Assembly (NCBI RefSeq): GCF_004005995.1
Contig: NZ_CP034767.1
Coordinates: forward strand, 248,001-312,000
Origin: Devosia sp. 1566
GTDB taxonomy: Bacteria > Pseudomonadota > Alphaproteobacteria > Rhizobiales > Devosiaceae
DNA length: 64,000 bases
Direction of reading: 5' to 3'
The position numbers were made by a program, and so were the translations under genes. This document shows, piece after piece, positions 8,113 through 17,175 of this stretch. Under the pieces are notes generated by a model, which saw only the letters and a list, made by a program, of their open reading frames with translations, did no database searches and was not told the origin of the DNA. Position 1 is the stretch's first letter, and each line of letters opens with the position of its first letter.

Positions 8113-9057
8113 CTATCGCCGATGCAGGCAGCTAAGATCCCCGTCGGTTTGCGGGGGCCACTCTTTAATCCGCAGATCACGAATGTGATCGAGAAGCGCC
8201 CGCAATTTTGGAGAGACCGTGCGTCTGCTAGGGAAGTAGATGAAGAAACCTGCGAAGGGCGGCAGCCAATCGTCCAGCACCGAAACCAACTCCCCTCTCT
8301 CCAAGTAGGGTTGGAAGGTTTCTTCGATGCCGAAGGTGATGCCGCCGCCCGCCAACGCCGTGCGAACCATCAACAACATGTCATTGGTCGTCACCTGAGG
8401 TTGCACGGCAACGTCGAAGGCCTGACCGTCCCGCTCGAATTCCCACCGATAGGGCGCAGATTGTGGATGCGGCCTCCAGCCGACGCATCGATGATTGGTG
8501 AGTTCTTTGGGATGCTGGGGCCAACCGTATTTCTCGAAATACTTCGGCGATGCTACGGCCACTTGCCGTTGCTGTCCGGTCACTGGAATGGCGACCATGT
8601 CCTTTTCGATCACCTCACCGAGACGGACACCAGCGTCGTATCCTGCGGCAACGATGTCGAATTCATCGTCCGAGACCGTCACGTCCAACGTGATGTTCGG
8701 ATAAGCTTCCGCGAATGAAGCGATGAGAGGGCCCGAGAGGAACCGCTCGGCGATGGAGGTGGCGGTGATCCGCAAAAGGCCCTTGGGCGCTCCAACCGCG
8801 TCCATCGCAGTCTCTAGGGTGGCTGTGATCTCGGCCAGGTGAGGGGCAACTCCCTCAAGCAGCTTTTCTCCAAATTCCGTCAAGCGGACGCTTCGTGTCG
8901 AACGCTGAAACAAGGGCTGAGACAAGATGTCTTCGAGCCGCTGAATGCCCTGGCTCACGGCAGAGCGCGTGACGCCGAGCCGGTCGGCAGCGGCCCGGAA
9001 CGTGCCGCCCTCGGCGACGGCCACAAAGACACGCAAAAGGTTCAGATCAATGGCCAT
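8113..9057 (-). CDS. LysR-family regulator divergent from an SDR gene
   Basis: This 314-aa protein has an N-terminal HTH (LLRVFVAVAEGGTFRAAADRLGVTRSAVSQGIQRLE) and a substrate-binding domain of the subgroup near residues 95-295 (RFLSGPLIASFAEAYPNITLDV, then DAGVRLGE). It converges on the previous LysR gene and is divergent from a short-chain dehydrogenase gene. A perfect palindrome lies immediately before its start codon, consistent with autoregulation. Confidence 0.9.
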   Translation of the reverse strand: MAIDLNLLRVFVAVAEGGTFRAAADRLGVTRSAVSQGIQRLEDILSQPLFQRSTRSVRLTEFGEKLLEGVAPHLAEITATLETAMDAVGAPKGLLRITATSIAERFLSGPLIASFAEAYPNITLDVTVSDDEFDIVAAGYDAGVRLGEVIEKDMVAIPVTGQQRQVAVASPKYFEKYGWPQHPKELTNHRCVGWRPHPQSAPYRWEFERDGQAFDVAVQPQVTTNDMLLMVRTALAGGGITFGIEETFQPYLERGELVSVLDDWLPPFAGFFIYFPSRRTVSPKLRALLDHIRDLRIKEWPPQTDGDLSCLHRR

Positions 9058-9058
9058 T

Positions 9059-9075
9059 GGTTAGCAAGGCTAACC
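9059..9075. promoter_or_regulatory. Perfect palindrome at the LysR start (candidate operator)
   Basis: GGTTAGC-AAG-GCTAACC is a 7-bp perfect dyad 2 bp upstream of the LysR ATG at 9057 and 126 bp upstream of the SDR start. Part of it doubles as the ribosome-binding region of the LysR message. It may be the regulator's own operator or a translation-limiting hairpin. Confidence 0.55.
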
Positions 9076-9200
9076 TCAGCATAGGGCAGAAGGCAAATTG
9101 TGTTTGCGGACTAAATTGCCATTCTTCAGGCCGACGGCAGCGTGGACAGACCGATCGGGGACTCGCCGTTGCCACCACAAGCGGGAAGAAGGAGAACACC

Positions 9201-9932
9201 ATGGGTCGCGAAGGCAAAGTCATTCTGATCACCGGGGCCAGCAGTGGCATCGGCGCCGGTATCGCCCGAGAACTGGGAGCAAGTGGGGCCAAGCTTATGC
9301 TCGGCGCCCGCCGAACGGACCGGCTCAAGGCCTTAGCAGAGGAAGTCAGGGCGAATGGCGGTCAAGCCGAGTTCGCTGAACTCGACGTCACCGACCGCGA
9401 GGGCATGGCGCACTTTGCCCAGACTGCGCTGGGCAAGTGGGGGCGTATCGATGTGCTCGTCAATAATGCTGGCGTAATGCCCCTTTCACCGCTCGATGCT
9501 CTCAAGGTCGATGAGTGGGAGCGCATGATCGACGTCAACATCAAAGGTGTGCTTTGGGGTATTGCGGCGGTGCTGCCCGCGATGAAGGCGCAAGCATCGG
9601 GTCAGATCATCAATGTCGGCTCAATAGGCGCGCTCGCCGTCACTCCGACCGCTGCGGTTTATTGCGCAACCAAGTTCGCGGTACGCGCCATCTCGGATGG
9701 TCTCAGGCAGGAGAGCGACACAATCCGGGTGACCTGCGTCAATCCTGGAGTCGTGGAATCCGAACTTGCATCCTCGATAACCGACCCAGCCACGGCAGAA
9801 GCGATGACCGAATGGCGGAGGATCAGCCTCCAGCCAGAGGCCATCGCCCGGGCGGTCCGGCACATCATCGAAGCGCCGGACAATGTCGACACCAATGAGA
9901 TCACCATTCGGCCCACTGCGGCGGCGCACTGA
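9201..9932 (+). CDS. Short-chain dehydrogenase/reductase
   Basis: A classical SDR of 243 aa from the ATG at 9201 (AAGGAG 7 bp upstream). It has the cofactor motif TGASSGIG (about 11-18), NNAG (about 88-91), the catalytic Ser in VGSIGAL and the YCATK active site. Arginines after the second strand (GARRTDR) suggest NADP preference. It belongs to the broad YdfG-like group; the substrate cannot be named. It is followed 14 bp later by an Atu4866-family gene, so the two probably form an operon controlled by the divergent LysR. Confidence 0.92.
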   Translation: MGREGKVILITGASSGIGAGIARELGASGAKLMLGARRTDRLKALAEEVRANGGQAEFAELDVTDREGMAHFAQTALGKWGRIDVLVNNAGVMPLSPLDALKVDEWERMIDVNIKGVLWGIAAVLPAMKAQASGQIINVGSIGALAVTPTAAVYCATKFAVRAISDGLRQESDTIRVTCVNPGVVESELASSITDPATAEAMTEWRRISLQPEAIARAVRHIIEAPDNVDTNEITIRPTAAAH

Positions 9933-9946
9933 GGAAGGCGAGGATC

Positions 9947-10273
9947 ATGAGATTGGCGCCAACTTGCCTGGCTATGACTCTCGTCCTGGCCAGTACCCCG
10001 ACATTTCCTCAAGACGGAGCAGACGCTATGCAGGCTCACCCCTATGTCGGCATGTGGGTTACGAAAGATGGATATGTCCGTCACCAACTGCTGCCTGATG
10101 GCCGATATGACGAAGCCCGGGGAAATCGCGAAAGTGCCTATCAGGGTCGCTATGAGATCGAGGGCGATCATATCGAGTATTGGGACGATACCGGTTTCAC
10201 CGCCGATGGCGATTTCCTCGATGGTGTTCTCCATCATGGCGGAATGGTGCTTTACCGCCGCTCCGAGAACTGA
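9947..10273 (+). CDS. Exported Atu4866-family protein
   Basis: This 108-aa protein has an N-terminal signal-like segment (MRLAPTCLAMTLVLASTPTF). The compact conserved domain of the Agrobacterium Atu4866 family follows (HPYVGMWVTKDGYVRHQLLPDG, then GRYEIEGDHIEYWDDTGFTADGDF). The family is a small beta-barrel-like fold of unknown function, found repeatedly beside SDR and other oxidoreductase genes. It is probably co-transcribed with the preceding SDR. Confidence 0.82.
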   Translation: MRLAPTCLAMTLVLASTPTFPQDGADAMQAHPYVGMWVTKDGYVRHQLLPDGRYDEARGNRESAYQGRYEIEGDHIEYWDDTGFTADGDFLDGVLHHGGMVLYRRSEN

Positions 10274-10387
10274 GCCAGGTACGGCCGCCTCTGGGAGCCG
10301 CATCCGGCGCAGCAATCACCCATGTGTGGCTTTGGACTAGGGAGGTGATGCGGTAGGAGTGGCTCACCTCGAACGAGGAGCACGGCC

Positions 10388-11761
10388 TTGCCCGCGACCG
10401 ACCGGCCTATCCTGCCGCCCCATGTTGAGCCCCATCGCAAGCCCTTATCTATCCTCCAGTCGGTGCGGGCTGCACGCCGCAACGTGCTCGAGATCATTCC
10501 CGCCATTGCTTATCAGCAACCTATAGTGTCGGGGCGAATGGGCGCGGCGCGCTGGCACATGGTGCAGGATCCGGCGTCCCTGCGGCGGATCTATCTCGAC
10601 AATGCGGCCAACTACCCTAAGTCCGAAGTCATGCTGCGCATGCTTCGCCCAGCCATCGGCAATAGTCTATTCACCGCCGAAGGCGCCGACTGGCGTTGGC
10701 AACGCCGCGCCGTCGCGCCGGTTTTTGCGCAGCGCAATGTTACAGCACTCGCGCCAGTGATGACGGCAACCGCGGAACGCGCCGCACAGCGGCTGCACAC
10801 GGCAGGGCCGCATGCCGAAATGCTGGGAGAAATGCTGACCGCTACCTTCGACGTCATCTGCGAGGTCGCCTTGTCGGGCCGTGAGCATTTCGATGCACGA
10901 GCCTATGGCGCGGCCATCATTCGGTATTTCGAGACCGCCGGACGGGCATCGCTTCTGGACTTTCTGCGCGTCCCCAGCTGGTTTCCGCGCCCAGGAGAAC
11001 TGCTGGGGTATAGCGCCGTCCACACCATGCACGACATGGTCGCCAAAGCCATCGAGGCTCGCCGCGAGCAAGCCACCGGTCAGGCTGATGATCTACTCGA
11101 TTTCATGCTCAAGGCCAATGATCCGGAAACCGGGCGCACAATGTCGCCTCAGGATGTGCTGCACAACATGCAGTTCTTCATCGTCGCGGGCCACGAAACC
11201 ACCGCGCTCGCGCTCAGCTGGGCCTTGCAGCTCCTGGCCATCTCCCCTCAGATCCAAGAAGAAGCCAGCGCGGAGGCACGGAGCGTTCTTGGCGATCAGC
11301 CTGCAAGGCTTGATCATCTTGAAGCCATGCCGCTCGGCCGCCGCATTCTTGAGGAATCCATGCGGCTTTATCCACCAGTGGGGTTGCTGGCCCGCGAAGT
11401 GCTCGCCAGCGACCGTTTGGCGGGCCGCGATATTTACGCCAATGACGTGATTTTCCTGCCGCTCTATGCGCTGCATCGCCATGCCATGCTGTGGGAAAAT
11501 CCTAACGTTTTCAACCCGGACCGCTTCCTGCCCGAACAGGTCAAGGCCCGTGATCGCTATGCCTATCTACCCTTTGGTGCAGGCCCGCGCGTTTGTGTCG
11601 GCGCCAATTTTGCCATGATGCAAGCGCAGATTATTTTGGGGACCCTACTGTCTCGTTTCCACTTCGGCCCGGGCCCGCGTGCGCTGCCTTCCCCGACCAT
11701 GCTGATGACCGTTCGTCCCGACACGGGGATCAACCTGCGTGTGACACCGCGGCATGCATGA
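10388..11761 (+). CDS. Cytochrome P450
   Basis: This 457-aa protein starts at a TTG with GAGGAG 7 bp upstream. All core motifs are present: I-helix AGHETT (267-272), ExxR (E323-R326, EESMR), and the haem loop FGAGPRVCVG with the thiolate ligand Cys403. It resembles soluble bacterial CYP102/CYP4-like monooxygenases, which hydroxylate fatty acids or other lipids. It has no fused reductase, and no ferredoxin or ferredoxin reductase gene is adjacent, so it needs redox partners from elsewhere. A 114-bp gap separates it from the Atu4866 gene. Its substrate is unknown. Confidence 0.93.
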   Translation: MPATDRPILPPHVEPHRKPLSILQSVRAARRNVLEIIPAIAYQQPIVSGRMGAARWHMVQDPASLRRIYLDNAANYPKSEVMLRMLRPAIGNSLFTAEGADWRWQRRAVAPVFAQRNVTALAPVMTATAERAAQRLHTAGPHAEMLGEMLTATFDVICEVALSGREHFDARAYGAAIIRYFETAGRASLLDFLRVPSWFPRPGELLGYSAVHTMHDMVAKAIEARREQATGQADDLLDFMLKANDPETGRTMSPQDVLHNMQFFIVAGHETTALALSWALQLLAISPQIQEEASAEARSVLGDQPARLDHLEAMPLGRRILEESMRLYPPVGLLAREVLASDRLAGRDIYANDVIFLPLYALHRHAMLWENPNVFNPDRFLPEQVKARDRYAYLPFGAGPRVCVGANFAMMQAQIILGTLLSRFHFGPGPRALPSPTMLMTVRPDTGINLRVTPRHA

Positions 11762-11798
11762 GGCACGGACTAGCCGCCCTTTGCATAGCAGAACACCA

Positions 11799-12053
11799 AT
11801 GTCACGACGCACGCCGACCACGTTTATCGCAGCCGCAATCTGTACCGCGCTCTTGTGGGCAGGGCCTGCTCAGGCGGCTGGCGAAGCCGCGCCTGACTTC
11901 GAGCTGTGCAAGTCGCAGCTGGAGCTCTTAATCTCAGGTGGGAAGTTGACGTCGGACGAGGCTGAGGCCTTCAAGGCGCAGTGCGACTGCCTCGCCGAAA
12001 AGGTGCACGAGCAGGTGAGCAAGGACGAGCTTTCCTGCGTGCGCGACTGGTAA
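11799..12053 (+). CDS. Small secreted four-cysteine protein, unknown function
   Basis: From the ATG at 11799 the product is 84 aa. It has a signal peptide (MSRRTPTTFIAAAICTALLWAGPAQA) and a short helical mature part with four cysteines (ELCKSQ, QCDCLAEK, LSCVRDW), which could form two disulfides or bind metal. The spacing is reminiscent of small helical disulfide proteins, but I recognise no family. It begins 37 bp after the P450 stop and is probably co-transcribed with it. Confidence 0.65.
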   Translation: MSRRTPTTFIAAAICTALLWAGPAQAAGEAAPDFELCKSQLELLISGGKLTSDEAEAFKAQCDCLAEKVHEQVSKDELSCVRDW

Positions 12054-12448
12054 AGCGCTGGCGTTGGCACCCGCGGCAGCATGGAAATTCGCTCTCCGAC
12101 AGGCTCGAGCCTGTCCAGGCGCTGGCGGAATGGCTGGTCGGACTGGCGTGGCGGCTGCATATCTGGCACGACCTGCCTTATTGTCTGGCTGCGGCCCATG
12201 CAGATCCCTCCGGTTCGTTGAACGACTCTTGTCGGCCAATTATCGAGGAAACCGGGCGCTTGTTGCAGGCCGCCCGGGCGGAGCACCGAGCGGTCGCCGA
12301 TGTTGCCGCCGACGAGGTGTTCGAATTGGTTCTCGCCTTGTCCTGGGCGATTGATCGCTATGGGGATACCGAGGAAATGGCGCGTCGTCGGGTGCAGTTG
12401 GGGACCGCCGGCGTCTTTGTGCAACCCGACCTGCAGGGCGAGCGCTAA
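11981..12448 (+). CDS. Hypothetical protein, start unclear (possible frameshift)
   Basis: From about 12090 the frame has strongly biased GC third positions and a protein-like sequence (EWLVGLAWRLHIWHDLPYC, then DEVFELVLALSWAIDRYGD, ending LQGER), so it looks translated. The only in-frame ATG upstream is at 11981, which would overlap the preceding gene by 73 bp and gives an odd Arg-rich N-terminus. No ATG, GTG or TTG lies in frame near 12054. Either the protein starts at a rare codon, or a frameshift (biological or sequencing) has removed its true start. I recognise no domain. Confidence 0.45.
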   Translation: MRLPRRKGARAGEQGRAFLRARLVKRWRWHPRQHGNSLSDRLEPVQALAEWLVGLAWRLHIWHDLPYCLAAAHADPSGSLNDSCRPIIEETGRLLQAARAEHRAVADVAADEVFELVLALSWAIDRYGDTEEMARRRVQLGTAGVFVQPDLQGER

Positions 12449-12546
12449 CAGCCTGCCTTGGCGACATCGAGCACTGCCCGAACAGGTCGGCAACACCGCC
12501 GATTTGCGCTAAGTCGTTGTTCGGCAGACTAGTCGCGAGTGAGAAT

Positions 12547-13863
12547 ATGACCATGCAGCAGACTGTAGAAAGCGCCTTGGAGCGTGCGGGTGCGGGTCGC
12601 TTTCAGTGGCACCTGCTCGGCATTTTTGGGCTGGTCTGGGCGGCCGATGCCATGCAGGTCCTCGCTGTCGGGTTCACCAGCGCGTCCATCGCCGCGACCT
12701 TCGGCGTGTCCGTACCCGAAGCGCTACAGACCGGAACGCTATTTTTCCTGGGCATGCTGATTGGCGCAAGCCTGTTCGGACGGCTCGCCGACCGCTTCGG
12801 CCGCCGCCGGGTGCTGCTGGTCACGGTGATCTGCGATGCCGTGTTTGGCCTTCTGTCGGTATTCGCACCCAACCTTGCCGTGCTGTTCCTGCTGCGGTTC
12901 CTGACCGGCGTGGCCGTGGGTGGAACGCTGCCGGTGGACTATGCCATGATGGCCGAGTTCCTGCCGGCCAAGAACCGTGGTCGCTGGCTGGTGATGCTGG
13001 AAGGGTTTTGGGCCGTGGGGATCGTCGCGGTGGCGGTGGCGGCCTGGGCCGCCAGCATCTTTGTGACGAGCGATGCCTGGCGCTGGATTTTTGCCGCCAC
13101 CGCAGTTCCTGCGCTGATCGGTATCTTCCTGCGCTTTTGGGTGCCCGAATCCCCGCTGCACCTGCAACGCACCGGCCAGGATGCGCAATTGCGCCGGACC
13201 CTCAACCGCGTGCTGCGCACCAATGGCAAGCCGGAGCTGAGGCAAGACCAGACCTTGGCGCCCCATGTGGTGGCGACCGGCGGCAGTTTGTTCTCGCCCA
13301 CGCTGCGCCGACGCACATTGGCCATTCTGAGCGTCTGGTTTCTGGTGTCGATCTCGTATTATGGCGTGTTCACCTGGCTCCCCGGTCGCCTTGCCGAAGA
13401 GGGCTTTGGCTATGTGCGCGGCTATGGTTTCCTGGTCATCGTCGCCTTGGCGCAGTTGCCCGGCTATGCCTTGGCCGCCTATGGCGTGGAAGCGATCGGC
13501 CGCAAGCCGACGCTGATCGGCTTCCTCCTGCTCAGCGCCGCGGGCTGCGCCTTGTTCTTCCTTGCCGGCAGCCCGGTGCTGATCGGGGGCGCCATCCTGC
13601 TCATGAGCTTTGCGCTACTGGGCACCTGGGGCGCGCTTTATGCCTTCACGCCCGAGCTGTTTCCCACGGCGCTGCGCGGCACGGGCATGGGGGCCGCGGG
13701 GTCGGTTGCGCGGTTTGGCGGCTTGCTAGCACCATCGGCCCTGGCTGTTGTGATCGCGCAGGATTTCTCCCTGGCAGTAGCGCTGTTCGCGGGCCTCCTC
13801 ATGCTTGGCGCCGTTGCCGCCTTGTTCGTTGATGCCGAAACCCGCGACGCGGTTCTCACCTAA
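12547..13863 (+). CDS. MFS transporter of the sugar/aromatic-acid porter type (SV2/NiaP-like)
   Basis: An inner-membrane protein of about 438 aa with 12 predicted membrane segments. It has the MFS loop 2-3 signature (GRLADRFGRRRVLLV) and the related GRWLVMLEG and IGRKPTLIG loops, as in the SV2/NiaP and aromatic-acid:proton symporter branch (DAMQVLAVGF in TM1). It probably imports an organic acid or nicotinate-like solute with protons. The start is likely the ATG at 12547, since the preceding ten codons are less credible. It is in line with the P450 group, but separation by the unclear gene leaves operon membership open. Confidence 0.85.
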   Translation: MTMQQTVESALERAGAGRFQWHLLGIFGLVWAADAMQVLAVGFTSASIAATFGVSVPEALQTGTLFFLGMLIGASLFGRLADRFGRRRVLLVTVICDAVFGLLSVFAPNLAVLFLLRFLTGVAVGGTLPVDYAMMAEFLPAKNRGRWLVMLEGFWAVGIVAVAVAAWAASIFVTSDAWRWIFAATAVPALIGIFLRFWVPESPLHLQRTGQDAQLRRTLNRVLRTNGKPELRQDQTLAPHVVATGGSLFSPTLRRRTLAILSVWFLVSISYYGVFTWLPGRLAEEGFGYVRGYGFLVIVALAQLPGYALAAYGVEAIGRKPTLIGFLLLSAAGCALFFLAGSPVLIGGAILLMSFALLGTWGALYAFTPELFPTALRGTGMGAAGSVARFGGLLAPSALAVVIAQDFSLAVALFAGLLMLGAVAALFVDAETRDAVLT

Positions 13864-13966
13864 ACTTGTCCACTGCAAAGTGCTGGAGAGTGCCCAGCAT
13901 TAGCGTTTTGTTAACCATGAAATCCCTTGATGCCGGGGAAGCTCAACCCCGAATTGGAGTCGACGA

Positions 13967-14803
13967 ATGGCCGAGGGCGGCGCGCACATCATTGCGGTTG
14001 GGAATGAAAAGGGTGGCTCGGGCAAATCGACCACGGCGCTGCACTTGGCTGTTTACCTGCTGCATCAGGGCCATCGCGTCGCGACCATCGATGTGGATAG
14101 CCGCCAGCAAACGCTGACGCGCTATATGCGCAACCGGCGCAACACGGCTGACACCAGCGGCCGTGACATCCTCATGCCCAAGCATGTCCATCTTCCCACC
14201 GCTTGGGGCGATTCCGTGAGCGAGAACCAGCGGGTGGAGCTAGACATCTTCAACCGGGCCATGGATGGACTGCGCGGTGAGGTCGATTTCGTGGTTATCG
14301 ACACGCCCGGATTTGACGGCAATCTCGCGCGCCTTGCCCATGGCGCCGCAGACACGCTGGTGACGCCCATCAATGACAGCATGATCGATCTCGACGTTCT
14401 CGCCCGCATCGATCCCAAAACGGGCGAGCCGCTCGAGGCGAGCCCTTATTCGCGCAATGTGCAAAAAGCGCGGGCGGAGCGCCAGCAACGCTCGGGCCGA
14501 AGCATAGACTGGGTTTTGGTGCGCAACCGCGTCTCCAATCTAAGTTCACACAATGCCAGCCGGGTGCAGGACACAGTGGAGCGCCTGGCGCAGGGTCTGG
14601 GCTGCCGCGTCGCCGATGGCATTGCCGAGCGGGTTATTTTCCGTTCGCTGTTTTTAAGCGGCATGACGGTGTTCGATCCGCTCGATGCAGGCCTCCTCGG
14701 CGGGGCACCGTCGATATCGCATGTCAATGCTCGCCACGAATACCGCGCGCTGGTTGCTGCCCTCCAGCTACCTGAACGCCGCTCACTGCAGCTTTCTGCA
14801 TAA
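13967..14803 (+). CDS. mipZ: Division-plane positioning ATPase MipZ
   Basis: This 278-aa ParA/MinD-type ATPase has a deviant Walker A (VGNEKGGSGKST, residues 12-22), a Walker B region (FVVIDTPG) and the extended alphaproteobacterial MipZ C-terminal half. MipZ dimers form bipolar gradients from ParB at the origins and block FtsZ polymerisation away from midcell. It is a marker of Alphaproteobacteria and is normally chromosomal. About 100 bp separate it from the MFS gene, so it probably has its own promoter. Confidence 0.92.
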   Translation: MAEGGAHIIAVGNEKGGSGKSTTALHLAVYLLHQGHRVATIDVDSRQQTLTRYMRNRRNTADTSGRDILMPKHVHLPTAWGDSVSENQRVELDIFNRAMDGLRGEVDFVVIDTPGFDGNLARLAHGAADTLVTPINDSMIDLDVLARIDPKTGEPLEASPYSRNVQKARAERQQRSGRSIDWVLVRNRVSNLSSHNASRVQDTVERLAQGLGCRVADGIAERVIFRSLFLSGMTVFDPLDAGLLGGAPSISHVNARHEYRALVAALQLPERRSLQLSA

Positions 14804-14832
14804 AGCGGCACGGTCCGGTCCCTGCTGCCTGG

Positions 14833-16266
14833 TTAAAGCGCCAGTACCCTCTCCACTTCAAGCGATTGGCGAAGCCCCATCGCCGCGCCGATCGCGATGA
14901 TGATAGGCTGGCTCAGATCCAGCTGCGCCATGTCCGAAGGGGCGTCGGCAAGGGACGAGTGCACGATGACTTGCCCCGGTCGGCTGATATTGCTCGCCAG
15001 GACCATGGGCGTTTGCGCCGGCATGCCGTGGCGCAGCAAGCCATCGACGAGTGTCGAGCAGGTGCGTCCGGCCATGTAGTAGATATGGGTGGTCGATGAA
15101 TCCGAGAGTGCCGGCCAGTCAAAGTTCTCCGGCAGCTGCCCATTGCGGGCATGGCCAGTGACGAAGCGTACGGATTGGGCGCAATCGCGGTGCGTGAGCG
15201 AGAGCTTGAGTTCGGACGCAAGCGCCAGCGCGGTGGTGATGCCAGGAACCACGTTCACGGCTACGCCCGCAGCCTCAAGCTCGGCGATCTCTTCGCCAGC
15301 CCGACCGAAGATCATCGGGTCGCCTGACTTGAGCCGCACCACGTGACGCCCTGCCTTGGCGAGGGCAATCATGGTGCGGTTGATGTCTTCCTGCCGGCAG
15401 CTTTCCCGGCCACCGCGCTTGCCCACCAGGATGCGCTTGGCTTCCCGGCGGGCCAGTTCCAGCACCTCGTCGGAAACGAGATCATCAAAAAGGATGACAT
15501 CGGCCGCCTGGAGCGCCCGCAAGGCTTTGATTGTGAGAAATTCGGCATCGCCCGGGCCCGCCCCGACCAACGTCACGCCCCCGCCTTGTGCGCCCCGAGC
15601 CTGGTTGATCCAGTCGTCGATCTTGGCGTGTTCCGGGCTCGTGCGGAAAGCCTCGTCGGCCAAACGCTGCCAGAACCTGCGCCGTTCGGCTCCGGGCTGG
15701 AGCAGGTCGGTGGCGCGTTGGCGCACCCGCCGAGCCAGCCCCGCCCACTCGCTCAGCGTGGCCGGCAGCATGGTTTCGATGCGCTGACGCACTGCCTGAC
15801 CGAGGATCGGGGCAGCACCGCTCGTCGAGATACCGACCACCAGCGGTGAGCGATTGACCACGGACCCAAACTGGAAGTCGCAGAAATCGGGTTTGTCGAT
15901 GACATTGACCGGCACGCCCAGGCGGCGTGCCGCAGCGGCGAAAGCGGCGGCTTCCGCCTCGTCCTCGCAATCGCCCACGGCCATGGCGTAGTCCTGCCAA
16001 TCGGCGGCGCTCCAATGGCCTGGGACAAGTCTGACCTGACCGGTTTCGGCCAGAGCGGTCATTTCCTCGCAGAGTTCGGCTGGCCGTGCATGGACTTCCA
16101 CCTTGGCCCCGGTTGCGGCCAGGAGCTCGGCTTTCCAGGCGGCCGCCTCCGAACCACCGGCAAGCAGGACGCGCTTGCCGGCGAGACGGTAAAAGACCGG
16201 GAGAACGGCCAGTGGAGCCAGTCGCGGCCGGGGAGCAGGGCTGGGTTGGCGTGGAACGATGTGCAT
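14833..16266 (-). CDS. cysG: Siroheme synthase CysG
   Basis: A 477-aa trifunctional enzyme from the ATG at 16266 (GGGGAGG 5 bp upstream). The N-terminal half is the precorrin-2 dehydrogenase/ferrochelatase (KRVLLAGGSEAAAWKAELL, then SPLVVGISTSGAAPILGQAVRQ). The C-terminal half is uroporphyrinogen-III C-methyltransferase (VTLVGAGPGDAEFLTIKALRAL, then LVGKRGG and RLKSGDP). It makes siroheme, the prosthetic group of NirB. It is the last gene of the nitrite assimilation operon, 13 bp after nirC, so cofactor supply is coupled to enzyme synthesis. Confidence 0.95.
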   Translation of the reverse strand: MHIVPRQPSPAPRPRLAPLAVLPVFYRLAGKRVLLAGGSEAAAWKAELLAATGAKVEVHARPAELCEEMTALAETGQVRLVPGHWSAADWQDYAMAVGDCEDEAEAAAFAAAARRLGVPVNVIDKPDFCDFQFGSVVNRSPLVVGISTSGAAPILGQAVRQRIETMLPATLSEWAGLARRVRQRATDLLQPGAERRRFWQRLADEAFRTSPEHAKIDDWINQARGAQGGGVTLVGAGPGDAEFLTIKALRALQAADVILFDDLVSDEVLELARREAKRILVGKRGGRESCRQEDINRTMIALAKAGRHVVRLKSGDPMIFGRAGEEIAELEAAGVAVNVVPGITTALALASELKLSLTHRDCAQSVRFVTGHARNGQLPENFDWPALSDSSTTHIYYMAGRTCSTLVDGLLRHGMPAQTPMVLASNISRPGQVIVHSSLADAPSDMAQLDLSQPIIIAIGAAMGLRQSLEVERVLAL

Positions 16267-16279
16267 CTGCGCCTCCCCT

Positions 16280-17137
16280 TTACTCGGCCGCGATGGCATT
16301 GACGTCGATCTCGCGCAGCAATGCTTCGGGCTGCTTGCGCGACGGGGCGGTGCGGCTATGGGTGGCGTAAAGGGTAAGGCCCACAAAGGTCAGCCCGCCC
16401 ACCAGATTGCCGACAACGGTGGGGATCTCGTTCCAGACCATGTAATCCCAAAAGGAGAACTGGCCGCCCAGAAGAATGCCCGAAGGGAACAGGAACATGT
16501 TCACGATGGAATGCTCAAAGCCCATATAAAAGAACAGCATGATGGGCATCCACATGCCGAGCACCTTGCCGGTCACCGAGTTGGACATCATGGCCGCAAC
16601 GACGCCTGTTGAAACCATCCAGTTGCAAAGAACGCCGCGGATGAAAAGCGTCAGCATGCCCGCAGCGCCGTGTTCGGCATAGCCAAGGGTGCGGCCTTCC
16701 CCGATATGGCCGATGCGTTCGCCCACCGCATCGGGTGCCTGGGAAAAGCCGAAGGTGACGACCACCGCCATCATCAGCGCCACGGTGAGAGCGCCCGCAA
16801 AATTGCCGGTGAACACCAGCCCCCAATTGCGCAACACGCCGCGCATTGTCACCCCGGCGCGCTTATCGATCAGGGCCAGCGGCACCAGCGTGAACACGCC
16901 GGTCAGAAGATCAAAACCCATGAGGTAAAGCAGGCAAAAGCCGACGGGGAAGAGAATGGCACCGGCTAGCGGCTGGCCGGTCTGCACGGTGATGGTGATG
17001 GCAAAGGACGCGGCAAGCGCCAGAATGGCGCCGGCCATGAAGGCGCGGATCAGCGTGTCGCGCGTCGACATGAACACCTTCATCTCGCCGGCGTCGATCA
17101 TCTTCTTGATGAAGTCTTTGGGGGCAACATAGTCCAT
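16280..17137 (-). CDS. nirC: Formate/nitrite-family channel, probable nitrite transporter NirC
   Basis: This 285-aa member of the FNT pentameric channels starts at the ATG at 17137 (AGGAG upstream), with six membrane segments. The family signatures are N-terminal (VAPKDFIKKMIDAGEMKVFM) and central (FTGNFAGALTVALMMAVV; LCNWMVSTGVV). Position between nirD and cysG indicates nitrite uptake or export in step with cytoplasmic nitrite reductase. Substrate assignment to nitrite rests on context. Confidence 0.92.
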   Translation of the reverse strand: MDYVAPKDFIKKMIDAGEMKVFMSTRDTLIRAFMAGAILALAASFAITITVQTGQPLAGAILFPVGFCLLYLMGFDLLTGVFTLVPLALIDKRAGVTMRGVLRNWGLVFTGNFAGALTVALMMAVVVTFGFSQAPDAVGERIGHIGEGRTLGYAEHGAAGMLTLFIRGVLCNWMVSTGVVAAMMSNSVTGKVLGMWMPIMLFFYMGFEHSIVNMFLFPSGILLGGQFSFWDYMVWNEIPTVVGNLVGGLTFVGLTLYATHSRTAPSRKQPEALLREIDVNAIAAE

Positions 17138-17175
17138 GATGTTCTCCTGAAGGGTGCGGGTGAGATTGGCGGCGG

